Of a DNA stretch of 64,000 nt, positions 24,187 to 36,000 are shown in pieces. A program made the translations under genes and the position numbers. The notes beneath the pieces were generated by a model that was not told where the DNA came from, searched no databases, and was given only the letters and a program-made list of their open reading frames with translations. Source of the DNA: Amphiura filiformis (lineage: Eukaryota; Echinodermata; Ophiuroidea; Amphilepidida; Amphiuridae); NCBI RefSeq assembly GCF_039555335.1, contig NW_027305503.1, positions 973,501 to 1,037,500 on the forward strand, given 5' to 3'. Positions within the stretch are counted from its first letter, which is position 1. Each line of letters opens with the position of its first letter.

Positions 24187-24838
24187 AGTTACTGGAACTA
24201 CACTGACACCGGGACCCCCTTCCAAAAGAAATGTGTTTAGTGTTTTTTTAACACCACTTTTCTGATAAAACATGAAACAAAGAGCGTACAAATAACTAAA
24301 AAGCACAAAATCGAGTTATAATCACAAGCGTTCTTGCACTTTTCATGCTCTTTGCGTCGCTCATCACGTTGATGCTTTCTCGTGTAACCGTGAACACGAA
24401 CGAGTCAACAAGCATGTATTGAGATTTTCAACCTCAGATAAGGGTAGGTGTTATGTCTTTTATTTTTGTACAAGGTAATCAATTGCAGCGAATACAAGGA
24501 CAGACAGGCTAGCTCTTTAAAATTCAAGTAAAATTATAATCTTTTTTTTTTTTTTTTTTTTTACATTTTTGCCTACAATCCTAAGTTCCAGGATCATGCA
24601 TAGGTAAACTGTGCACGTTAAGCCCGTGCGACAATAGGCTATATATACTCAAAAATTTATGGGAAGAAGAAATATATGCCTAAATATAACATTTAGCTTT
24701 TTGCAACTACAAACATACGGTACACATGTTATATGTTCACCATTATAAATGTTCATGTGCAAAACATTAGTCGCAGCTAAAGTAGACAATTGGGATCGAT
24801 TGCACTATATAAAATAACCATGATATGATATAGGCCTA

Positions 24839-25700
24839 CAGCCTGTCTCAAAAAAAATTGTGCAAGTGAAAAGCGCCCTCTGTGGCAATTAGAAAATACC
24901 TTTGTGACATAATTCTTACATCGACGCCAAGGGCATAGTCTTAGCTCTCAAATGCCGTTTAGTCTGTTCATTTTGCTTGTTTTAATCTCGAGATATGCTT
25001 ACTTAACAACGAAAGGGTAAAATCACAATTGTGCCACTTTTACTAGGGAAGGGGGCTGTACAAAGTCATGTAAATCAATAATAGCATCAAGTTTATCAAG
25101 AGAAATCAAAAGAATGCATCAATTACACAACAATACAAAATTGTTTTTAATGTTTTATCATGATAAAGGTACAATGACCCCGGGACAATGACAAATTAAA
25201 TGATAAATAAATATTTCACATTCTGCTGTAAAATTAAATACATATGCATGTCAATGATTTTACCTACGTAAATACTGTTCTTTTTGTCATTCAAGACATG
25301 TTAAAAGACAAACAAACACACTTATGGGTTATTGAACTTTGACAAGGTCATGAAATTTGACAAATTAATGAAATTAAACAAAATAATGCACGCGCACTGG
25401 TGTTGATGCGTCTAATGCACGAGCCCGGAAGGGGGAGTGCATTAGACGCATCAACATCAACTATCATTTATTTACATGTACAGCCCTATTCCCTAGTAAA
25501 AGTGGCACAATTGTGATTTCACCCTTTCGTTCTTAACTAAACATATCTCGAGATTAAAAAGAGCAAATTGAACAGAACAAACGGTATTTGAGAGCTAAGA
25601 CTGTGCCTTTGACGTTGATGTAAGCATCATGTCACAACGGTATTTTCTAATCGTCAAAGAGGGCGCTTTTCACTTGCACAATTTTTTTTTTTTTTTTCTG
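24839..25700. mobile_element. TA-flanked foldback element
   Basis: Starts CAGCCTGTCTCAAAAAAAAT and ends in a poly-T tract then CTG, with TA at 24837-24838 and 25701-25702. The arms share TGCAAGTGAAAAGCGCCCTC with its inverse, and AAAGTGGCACAATTGTGAT. The centre has a perfect stem GTTGATGCGTCTAATGCA near 25402 with its inverse near 25438. No coding. The TA target suggests Tc1/mariner-type mobilisation. Confidence 0.8.
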
Positions 25701-25702
25701 TA

Positions 25703-26040
25703 TAGGCTTAATTTCAATTGCATAACCATCCTAATTGCGTGAAATACATTCACAGAATTCAAGCTAATGAGTTGTAGGCCTAATTATGACAAACAAAGAT
25801 TTTGAAAGAAACGGTATCCCGAGGTAAAATAGACCTTTCCAACTTTCTATATTATGTAAAAGAGTGAAATATTCATTCAAAAAATGGTATTTTTGAGAAC
25901 AAAAACAATATGAAAAGAAGAACTTTCATTCTGTGGTGACGACATTCTACAAACATCCGACACAATCCGGGCACAATACTGTATTTTTGTTTCATTTTGC
26001 TGCTTAATATCGGCTCAAAAAGCAAAGGGAATCTTTCAAC
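25703..26040. other. No gene recognised
   Basis: AT-rich spacer between two foldback elements. The phrase GGCTCAAAAAGCAAAGGGAATC (25 to 30 bp before 26041) recurs in similar form at 26453, after the next element. Confidence 0.3.
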
Positions 26041-26390
26041 CCCAGGGGCCACTCACATAAATGGTCTGTACGCATGCGTGACCAAAAAAACAAGGAAAAT
26101 GGGGTGTTTTTTAGGCAAGGCAAGATACGCGAGTGACGCATTTAGGGTCTAAAAACACTGATTTTCAAGAATAAGGGTAGTTTTCTGAAACTGAACTTGT
26201 TTAGGGTACCTTTTCAAATTTTTGGTAAATTACGAGACCAAAAAGGGTACATTTTTTCATTTTTACTAGCCAAAAAAAAGCCAGGGGTAAAATTTATATT
26301 AATTAAATTACCTTATAAGGGCCCAAATTTGCTGGTAGGCCGAACTTTGGTCACGCATGCGTACACTATCATACTTAAGTGGCCCCTGGG
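26041..26390. mobile_element. Palindromic MITE (CCCAGGGGCCACT ends)
   Basis: Inverted ends CCCAGGGGCCACT and AGTGGCCCCTGGG. Next inward on both sides is the self-complementary ACGCATGCGT with GGTCACGC/GCGTGACC. The 350-bp element is noncoding and the target duplication is unclear. A similar flanking phrase (AAAGGGAATCTTTCAA) lies before it and again near 26468, hinting at an older duplicated target region. Confidence 0.7.
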
Positions 26391-26539
26391 TCATTCAATT
26401 TATGTTTAAATTTATGTGCATAGGTCTACTTAACTTTCATAGGCTTTATATAGGCTCAAAAAAGTAAAGGGAATCTTTCAATTTCTGTTTAAATCTATGT
26501 GCATTGGTCTACTTAACTTTTATCAGCATGTTGTACGTA

Positions 26540-27531
26540 AGAGCGGGGAGTGTTCGCCCTAGGGGCAGCTTCGCCCACCCCTTGCTTCTCAGCACTACGG
26601 CTATCGGGGAATTTGGTGGTGGCAAAATTAGGTGGCATAGGTCATAATAAACTTCTCATGTTAGCTACGCGATATAATAGGACGTGTTCATCGAACTGCA
26701 GCCAAAACAAAAAAATTACACCAAAACGTAATTTTTTCTTGCATTAATGATGTTGTATTAGCATTGATACATAAATGCAGATGGTTTTAATGGAAATCTG
26801 TATTGGGAACATATAGGATTTGTCAAAAATTTAATGCAGTTATATACTCCTTATTCCATTTGTAGTTTGCATACCTTGAAGAAAATACAAAAATGTGCAC
26901 AAGGGGCACGTTCGCCCTTTTGAGGATGGGGCATGTTCGCCCTATATCTTCCCCGGGCGGACTTGCCCCAAACTGGAGGGCGGACCTGCCCCATCAGCGT
27001 ATTATGCAAAATATTTATAATTATACCATTAAACAAGGTAAAACTACTGAAAAGTATGTTTTTTAAAGTTATGTGGTATCAGTATTACTCATACCACCGT
27101 TTATGTCCTAATCCATAATCTCCCCGAAGTTGTATACAAGATACGTTTAAGCTCACTTTGGACCCCTACATTTTACCCTGACCCGACCCCTGCAACAAAT
27201 TTAGTGACTCCCCAGAAGAGAATGAATGCCCTGTATACTCTTGCTAAATGTTTGCATTTAATATGTCATTGTTATGCAATGTTTAAACCTTTTTTGTGTG
27301 ATTAGGGTGAACTTACCCCACCATATGGGCGAACCTGCCCCAATATGGGGCAAGTTAGCCACTTTGAAAAACTTTGTTGTTTGCTCTATCCTGTTGCTAT
27401 TGTAAGGCTTATAGTTCTGGGATTGTGGCCATATATAGCTAAGACATAGAGCTTTCACATGGTTCATCCCTAACCTTAAAATTGGCATCGCTAGGCTGGT
27501 CAGAAAAATATAGGGCGAACACTCCCCGCTC
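26540..27531. mobile_element. Foldback element with repeated GGGGCA-GTTCGCCC phrases
   Basis: Inverted ends AGAGCGGGGAGTGTTCGCCC and GGGCGAACACTCCCCGCTCT, 992 bp apart in total. Inside, phrases of the type GGGGCACGTTCGCCC, GGGGCATGTTCGCCC, GCGGACTTGCCCC and GCGAACCTGCCCC recur near 26904, 26927, 26958, 26982 and 27330. The element has no transposase frame. It is non-autonomous and unassigned. Confidence 0.7.
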
Positions 27532-27723
27532 TCCCCTACTGCAGCTATGTGTCTAAAAAGAGTTCAATCTTCTGTTTCCGTGTCTTCATTATATCGCAGC
27601 TCCAAACTTCTTTTGTACATCACGCAAGTGTTCTTTCTGGAACATAAAATGAAATGCCGTCTCTTTAGAATGACCAAATAATTCGGCCGCGAATCGACCA
27701 CGAACGTCATTTAGTCGTTTCAA

Positions 27724-27725
<2 letters not shown>

Positions 27726-27774
<49 letters not shown>

Positions 27775-27801
27775 GTGATGGTGATGGTGATGGTGATGGT
27801 G

Positions 27802-27833
<32 letters not shown>

Positions 27834-27868
27834 GATGGTGATGATGATGGTGATGGTGATGGTGATGG

Positions 27869-27917
<49 letters not shown>

Positions 27918-27990
27918 GGTGATGATGATGGTGATGATGATGGTGATGGTGATGGTGATGATGATGGTGATGATGGTGATGGTGATGATG
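27726..27990. repeat. (ATG)n / (ATGGTG)n microsatellite
   Basis: About 265 bp of ATG triplets with interspersed GTG, the interruptions themselves forming hexamer runs. Apparent poly-Met and poly-Ser/Pro frames here are products of the repeat. Confidence 0.95.
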
Positions 27991-29500
27991 ATTTATTTCC
28001 GTTTTGTTTATTCATTGGTCGTTTTACTGCTATTCGTGTCATTTATTTCGCATTGTGCCACCGATTTTATTGGAATCATTACTAAGAGTAATACCAGTAC
28101 GACAGCAACTTCGTGACCTCTTTTGTTCGACAGAAAATTTATAGGCCTACGGGTTGGTGAACACGGGTTACGTAACACAATGTTAAAATTTTAGCCGGCA
28201 AACGCTTTTTATCAAAATAGCTCCAGAAATGGAAGACACGGGTCGTATATTGCTCCATTTATGTACCCTGACCACAGATAGGATATCAAACATTTGTGTA
28301 AAGCAACAAATAACGTGTAAAAGTTGAATTAAATTGAAAAAAAGAAGCTTGAACATGTCCAAAGTAGCTCGGAAAATGAGAAAAATTGCATATAACGAAC
28401 ACAAAAATGTTCATTATCATCAAGCAAGAAAAAGCGCCGGAATCAAAAATGGGTGTCATGTTATAGAATAACTAAAGTTAGCTTGCCTGAAAATTTCGTG
28501 ATTTTTGGTTGGGGTATATTTCTAGTCGCATATTGAACATGTTGAAATGTTTATCTTTGTGCGTGACTACTGTCACGCCATATATTGTATACGGCCGATG
28601 TTTTTCCTGCAAAGAAACTTTCATTGTCAATTGTCCATTGTTGGTTATTTAACTTGAAAATAATACTCCCAACGTTCAAGCAATTTTAAAAGTCAGCATA
28701 AAGGTTTGTGTTACATTATTTGGACGGTGTTAATTCATTCCAGAAATAGAATCACGAGTGAGCCAATGAGTGCAGGTATAACATTGCTATTATTGTCACC
28801 GAATTATCATAATGTTGTGGCGATATATTATTTTATATCCCATGCCTTCTATTTTAATTTATTTATTTATTCAAAACTATGGTGTCATTCACCTCGAGTG
28901 AGATCACTCTCTCGTATCATTTCGATTAGACTATCGTTAAACGTCACAATGGTCTTTTGTAAACGAAGGTTTTGTGGACGACGCAAACGGATGTTTAATT
29001 GTAGTCTGTGGCATTCACTCAGATGGTTAACATCTCTCCATAAACTCTCCGTGTGCGTCAAGATTTGATCACAACTTCTTAGTTTAGAGCGAGTACAATT
29101 CTCGCTAATTATTACTGGATAATGGAGTTTGTTCTACTCCTAGTTCTCTTGTTAGTTTTAATATAAAGTTTCATACCGAATGAAGAAGATGTAGTAAGTA
29201 ATAAATATAACTTAATTAACAGTAAATTGGGTTTTGATTGTCTTCATGTTTGTGTGATAATACTCGTGCTTGGCTGATTCTAAAAGCCTAAATAAGTCCC
29301 TGGTTGAACCTCTGGTTCTATGAAGAACTTTATTTTAGCGCCCCTACTCAGGCCTATGATGAAGAGACGAGGAACCGAATACCAATCTGAGGGACTAGTC
29401 GAGACGAGTGAACCAAGACGCATCTACCAAGCCGTGTGATTATTCCCTGGTACCTACCTCGCCGGTTAAAATATTTAGCGAGTCCTATTCCCAAAGTTCT
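27991..29500. other. Intergenic sequence, no supported gene
   Basis: No exon or RNA I can support. Open frames of up to 120 codons (28706-29068) lack family motifs. An inverted pair AGAACTTT near 29325 and AAAGTTCT near 29494 is too short to define an element. Confidence 0.35.
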
Positions 29501-29523
29501 TTATTAGAATAATTATCTCTGGT

Positions 29524-29594
29524 ATGGCTTAGTGGTAAATACATGTACATGTATTTGGAAGTTCGATCTTGTTTCGAACCCCGCAAGCACCTCT
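29524..29594 (+). repeat. tRNA-like remnant
   Basis: TGGCTTAGTGGT resembles a Pol III A box and TTTCGAACCCC a B box at about tRNA spacing. The arm between is the palindrome AAATACATGTACATGTATTT, and the acceptor halves do not pair. It is probably a tRNA pseudogene or SINE head. Confidence 0.35.
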
Positions 29595-29599
29595 CTTTT

Positions 29600-30365
29600 A
29601 TTTTTGATTTGATTTTAACTCATATTTTTAAATCCTAGTTTTCATATTTTTATTAAAGCCATAATATACGATTTCGGGCAAAATTCCACAAATTATAACA
29701 ATATTTATAATATTAGTAAATAACTGTCTGGAAGGTTTTCACGTTACATTTAAAGCAGAAGTAGCGAGATGAAAATGAAAGAAAACTCTTAATATCTTGA
29801 CCGCTTAACTGTGGTGTTCTATGGGGGATTCGTCTTAATAAGACATCAAAGTTATAGTTGCTCTATCTAGACAACGAACGTGGCTGATTCCAATTAGGTG
29901 TAATCCGAGGTGTAAGTTGGACATTGTGTAAAAATTACAAATATGCCAAAATATTAGGTTTGAAATTCGTGCATCTCATGATTTGATATGTAGGCATAAA
30001 AGCTCATAAAATATGTTGCCGATAGGGGAGGGGTCTAATCCAATTAAAAAATCGTGAAAATCTGTGTTGACGTTCCTTTATTTGATAGGCCTAGGCTATA
30101 TATATTCTTGAACTTTTAAAAAGTACTTAAGTTTGACATGCTTTATTTGATTATTTCAAATTGAAAGCTACTGAACTGAAATGCATTTTTATTAAAGATA
30201 TGAACTCGAATGTAGGATCATTTAGGCTTAAACATGAACAAGAAATAAATCATGAAAAAAGTGGGCCTTCAAGCTGACATTCATTTAGGCCTATATTATT
30301 AAAGAAAAAAGGAGAGGAAAAAGAAAAGAAAAACGAACTGAAAAATTCCACATCATAGACAAGAT
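29600..30365. other. No gene recognised
   Basis: AT-rich spacer with occasional TAGGCCTA-type octamers. No supported feature. Confidence 0.3.
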
Positions 30366-30437
30366 AACATGGGAATCGAACTCTCAACCTTCCGCACTGC
30401 AAACCTTCGCTCTGTCCACTAAGCCATCGCAACTTGT
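30366..30437 (-). repeat. tRNA-like remnant
   Basis: On the minus strand, TGGCTTAGTGGACAGAGC (A-box-like) and GAGTTCGATTCCC (B-box-like) are spaced as in a tRNA. The anticodon and acceptor stems do not form cleanly. Most likely a tRNA-derived repeat or pseudogene, not an active tRNA. Confidence 0.45.
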
Positions 30438-30439
30438 TC

Positions 30440-31630
30440 GGGCAAAGGGTATTCTTTTGCTATCTTATTTCTCGTTCAACATGTTCAAGGATCTCACTCA
30501 ACAACAATCTTTTCAAAACTGCTTGTACTTCAGTTAAATGAGATGATACTACCTTCTTTGACGACTACAATATTTTTTACACAATAGAGTATTTTGCATT
30601 TATAAAATATATAACAATAGACGTTTTTAATTGCTATATTAATCAAACATGTATAATAGACAGCGCCGGCTGGGATCCATTTCGTGAAGCATCGTGACAC
30701 TTGCAACGTGCGCCTATACGACACGACGACTCAAAGAACGCAACTTTTCAACCTACGACTAGGTTGTTCCACCGCTCATTTTCGCTGAAATTTTAATACA
30801 AGCTGTGGTTAATTAATGTTTATCATAACAGAAAAGCATTAGACCGGCGTTTCCTCAAAGCTGCAGATATAAGCATTTTAGTGATCGTGACATGCATTTT
30901 CTCACATTTTTTAGGCTACTTCGCGCACCAAAAGCATTCATTTTTTCCACAATAATTCAACTTTTACACGTTATTCTTTGCCTTATACGCATGTTTCATA
31001 TTTTATCTATGGGCTCAATATGGAAATGAAGGGAGAAACGACTCGTGTATTCCATTTTTTTGATGTTTTCTGAAAAACCGTATTTGCCACCTGATTTTCA
31101 ACATTGCGTTACGTAACAGCAGAGGTCACGCCGGTAAAAATTACCGGAAGTGAGCTAAGTTGCTGTCGTACTGATACACGTATGATTATGAATGATGATG
31201 ATAATAAGGTGATTACTTACCAATTTGATTCTGGAGTTTGTGAAAGAATCGAAGAAATACGATAGTCTCGGAACAACGTCTGTCTCCTAGCTTGATGATG
31301 TTTTTGTTGAATTTTCGCGCCTTGGCCTTACGGGGTGTTTCTATTCCATAATACATTTTGAGTAACCTGTATTTTTTATGCAGGAGATTATCACTTGAGG
31401 GGCTATTTGACTCTACACTTATGGAGTATTACTATTGCTCAGTTATAAAGAGATCTATAACACCGAGGTTCCCTATTTCGGACAATGGTCGAGGCCCAAC
31501 GCTCTAAAAGCTGAAAAACGGAAACCTGCAAGAATAGACCCACACTTGATTGATTACAACGATCGGACAAAAGAGAAAAATATTCACAAGAAAAAAAAAA
31601 AATAGAAACACAAATAGAAAAATTTAAATA
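30440..31630. other. No gene recognised
   Basis: Unique-looking intergenic sequence. Open frames are short and without motifs. Nothing further can be supported. Confidence 0.3.
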
Positions 31631-31636
31631 TTGTAA

Positions 31637-31768
<132 letters not shown>

Positions 31769-32375
31769 AGTTAAATTAGTAAATTCAAATAAAATTTAAT
31801 AAAATTAAGTAAAATACGTGTAAAAGTAAAAGTGAGAGCGAAAGTAAAAACAATAAAAGTAAAAGTAAAGTATAAAAAGTAAAATAAAGAAAACTTAAAG
31901 TAAATTTAAAGAGATTTTTTACATAAGGGTATTTTTTTTTTTTCTATATACTACTGATAAGGATATAGACCAAGAATACTTTGGATGAAGTAACTATACT
32001 CCTTACACCAGTTTTGGAGAAGTAGTTATTTACTGCGGCTGAAACGGGTATGGATAGTTACTACTGCTCATGATAAGGGTATTAAAGAAATAACTATCTA
32101 CTGCTGATATAGCTTGAAAGCAGTACTGATGAAGTAATTATCTACGGCTGATAAGAGTATTGAGGAAGTAACTATCTACTGCTGATATCAGTACACTGAT
32201 AACGTAGTCATCTACTGCTGATAAGTATATTGATAAAGTCTTCTGCTGATATCACTATTGATGTGGTATATAAAATGCAGCATAATATCCACCATGTAGA
32301 TTTATGTAATAAAAGGTCATAAAACTATTGTAGTTGTTTAGTTAAATTTAAGAAGTAAGTGTTTAGACAACAGAG

Positions 32376-32409
32376 CTGATGGGTACCATTCATTTTGATA
32401 CACCCTGTA
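32376..32409. mobile_element. One-ended fragment of the 17439 MITE family
   Basis: TGGGTACCATTCATTTTGAT followed by ACACCCTGTA matches the right end of the TA-flanked MITE at 17439-17648. The other end is missing. Confidence 0.6.
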
Positions 32410-32629
32410 AGGGTATGACGAAGTAGCTATCTTCTGCTGATATCACTATTGATGAAGTACTTTTTTGCGCTTCGTAAGCACTGGCCCTTTATATCAAAAT
32501 TCGTCTTCATTTTGGGCTAAGATAGTAGTATCTACTTCTGATATGAGCATTGATGAAGTAGTCATTTACTCTAGATATGAGCATTGATGAAGAACGGTAG
32601 CCTAGTCAAATACTTCTCACGGTGAAGCG

Positions 32630-32875
32630 ATCAAGCAAAATGAGTCTGATGTCGATCAAAATCAAAATTCCATTTTCAATCTCATTATATGAGCCATTCT
32701 CAGAGCTTTATTTTGCTGAAAACCCCATCATAATTAGACTTATCATATAATGGTTCCAGATATATGGCCATTTTAGTGTTGCTCAGAACAATAAAATGCC
32801 GTACAAAAGAAGTTGAATGCTATTACTTTATATCTCAAAATCAATATTCCCGACATCCGACTCATTTTGCTTGAT
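32630..32875. mobile_element. MITE with ATCAAGCAAAATGAGTC ends
   Basis: Inverted ends ATCAAGCAAAATGAGTC and GACTCATTTTGCTTGAT, with GATGTCG/CGACATC next inward. It is about 246 bp, noncoding, and inserted in the degenerate minisatellite border. Target duplication not resolved. Confidence 0.7.
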
Positions 32876-33004
32876 TACATCATCATGAGCATTGATGATA
32901 TTTTTTCATTATGCAGCATTGATGAAGTACCGTAGTCATCTACTCGACTCCTGAACTAGGTGAAGTGCTGATATGAGCATCGACGAGGTAGTCATCTATG
33001 CTAT

Positions 33005-36000
33005 ACTGCTGATATAAAGTAGTCATCTACTGCTGATATAAATTAGTCATCTACTGCTGATACGAAGTAGTCATCTACTGCTGATAAGAAGTAGTCATCT
33101 ACTGCTGATATGAAGTAGTCATCTACTGCTGATATGAAGTAGCCATCTACTGCTGATACGAAGTAGTCATCTACTGCTGATAAGAAGTAGTCATCTACTG
33201 CTGATATGAAGTAGCCATCTACTGCTGATATGAAGTAGTCATCTACTGCTGATATGAAGTAGTCATCTACTGCTGATATGAAGTAGTCATCTACTGCTGA
33301 TATGAAGTAGCCATCTACTGCTGATATGAAGTAGCCATCTACTGCTGATATGAAGTAGTCATCTACTGCTGATATGAAGTAGTCATCTACTGCTGATATG
33401 AAGTAGTCATCTACTGCTGATATGAAGTAGTCATCTACTGCTGATATGAAGTAGTCATCTACTGCTGATATGAAGTAGCCATCTACTGCTGATATGAAGT
33501 AGTCATCTACTGCTGATATGAAGTAGTCATCTACTGCTGATATGAAGTAGCCATCTACTGCTGATATGAAGTAGTCATCTACTGCTGATATGAAGTAGTC
33601 ATCTACTGCTGATATGAAGTAGTCATCTACTGCTGATATGAAGTAGCCATCTACTGCTGATATGAAGTAGTCATCTACTGCTGATATAAAGTAGTCATCT
33701 AATGCTGATATAAAGTAGTCATCTACTGCTGATATGAGGTAGCCATCTACTGCTGATATGAAGTAGTCATCTACTGCTGATATGAAGTAGCCATCTACTG
33801 CTGATATGAAGTAGTCATCTACTGCTGATATAAAGTAGTCATCTAATGCTGATATAAAGTAGTCATCTACTGCTGATATGAGGTAGCCATCTACTGCTGA
33901 TATGAAGTAGTCATCTACTGCTGACATGAAGTAGCAATCTACTGCTGATATGAAGTAGCCATCTACTGCTGATATGAAGTAGCCATCTACTGCTGATATG
34001 ATGTAGTCATCTACTGCTGATATGAAGTTGTCATCTACTGCTGATATGAAGTAGCCATCTACTGGTGATATGAAGTAGCCATCTACTGCTGATATGAAGT
34101 AGCCATCTACTGCTGATATGAAGTAGTCATCTAGGCCTACTGCTGATATGAAGTAGCCATCTACTGCTGATATGAAGTAGCCATCTACTGCTGATATATG
34201 AAGTAGCCATCTACTGTTGATATGAATTAGTCATCTACTGCTGATATGAATTAGTCATCTACTGCTGATATGATGTAGTCATCTACTGCTGATATGAAGT
34301 AGGCCTAGTCATCTACTTCTGATATGAAGTAGTCATCTACTGCTGATATGAAGTAGTCATCTACTGCTGATATGAAGTAGTCATCTACTGCTGATATGAA
34401 GTAGCCATCTACTGCTGATATGAAGTAGTCATCTACTGCTGATAAAGTAGCCATCTGCTGATATGAAGTAGTCATCTACTGCTGATATAAAGTAGTCATC
34501 TACTGCTGATATGAAGTAGTCATCTACTGCTGATATGAAGTAGCCATCTACTGCTGATATGAAGTAGTCTTCTACTGCTGATATGAAGTAGTCATCTACT
34601 GCTGATATGAAGTAGTCATCTACTGCTGATATAAAGCAGTCATCTACTGCTGATATAAAGTAGTCATCTACTGCTGATATGAAGTAGCCATCTACTGCTG
34701 ATATGAAGTAGTCACCTACTGCTGATATGAAGTAGCCATCTACTGCTGATATGAAGTAGCCATCTACTGCTGATATGAAGTAGTCATCTACTGCTGAGTT
34801 GTCATCTACTGCTGATATGAAGTAGCCATCTACTGCTGATATGAAGTAGTCATCTACTGCTGATATGAAGTAGTCATCTACTGCTGATATGAAGTAGTCA
34901 TCTACTGCTGATATGAAGTAGCCATCTACTGCTGATATGAAGTAGTCATCTACTGCTGATATAAAGTAGTCATCTAATGCTGATATAAAGTAGTCATCTA
35001 CTGCTGATATGAGGTAGCCATCTACTGCTGATATGAAGTAGTCATCTACTGCTGATATGAAGTAGCCATCTACTGCTGATATGAAGTAGTCATCTACTGC
35101 TGATATAAAGTAGTCATCTAATGCTGATATAAAGTAGTCATCTACTGCTGATATGAGGTAGCCATCTACTGCTGATATGAAGTAGTCATCTACTGCTGAC
35201 ATGAAGTAGCAATCTACTGCTGATATGAAGTAGCCATCTACTGCTGATATGAAGTAGCCATCTACTGCTGATATGATGTAGTCATCTACTGCTGATATGA
35301 AGTTGTCATCTACTGCTGATATGAAGTAGCCATCTACTGGTGATATGAAGTAGCCATCTACTGCTGATATGAAGTAGCCATCTACTGCTGATATGAAGTA
35401 GTCCTCTAGGCCTACTGCTGATATGAAGTAGCCATCTACTGCTGATATGAAGTAGCCATCTACTGCTGATATATGAAGTAGCCATCTACTGTTGATATGA
35501 ATTAGTCATCTACTGCTGATATGAATTAGTCATCTACTGCTGATATGATGTAGTCATCTACTGCTGATATGAAGTAGGCCTAGTCATCTACTTCTGATAT
35601 GAAGTAGTCATCTACTGCTGATATGAAGTAGTCATCTACTGCTGATATGAAGTAGTCATCTACTGCTGATATGAAGTAGCCATCTACTGCTGATATGAAG
35701 TAGTCATCTACTGCTGATAAAGTAGCCATCTGCTGATATGAAGTAGTCATCTACTGCTGATATAAAGTAGTCATCTACTGCTGATATGAAGTAGTCATCT
35801 ACTGCTGATATGAAGTAGCCATCTACTGCTGATATGAAGTAGTCTTCTACTGCTGATATGAAGTAGTCATCTACTGCTGATATGAAGTAGTCATCTACTG
35901 CTGATATAAAGCAGTCATCTACTGCTGATATAAAGTAGTCATCTACTGCTGATATGAAGTAGCCATCTACTGCTGATATGAAGTAGTCACCTACTGCTGA

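Larger units (their letters stand above)
22220..24715. mobile_element. 2.5-kb foldback element with nested MITE
   Basis: The left arm (about 22220-22600) and right arm (about 24310-24715) are inverted copies. They share AGAGAGCTAGCCTG/CAGGCTAGCTCT, CATGCTTGTTGAGTC/GACTCAACAAGCATG and AAATGTTATATTT-like ends. The centre contains a TA-flanked MITE (22616-22849), AAAACGTTTT-type repeats (22900-23150), a TTATGTTAGG run (23160-23420) and small hairpins. No transposase is recognised. The outermost end is not exact. Confidence 0.65.
31945..33004. repeat. Degenerate border of the 24-bp minisatellite
   Basis: Diverged copies of ATCTACTGCTGATA and GATGAAGTAGT recur at irregular spacing (near 32088, 32176, 32205, 32420, 32525, 32930) and become regular at about 33005. 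This zone also contains a one-ended MITE fragment (32376-32409), a fragment like the hAT interior (about 32478-32523) and a complete MITE (32630-32875). Confidence 0.7.

Noticed and set aside
27707..28116. Poly-Met and poly-Ser/Pro frames
   Set aside because: Pure products of the ATG/GTG microsatellite.
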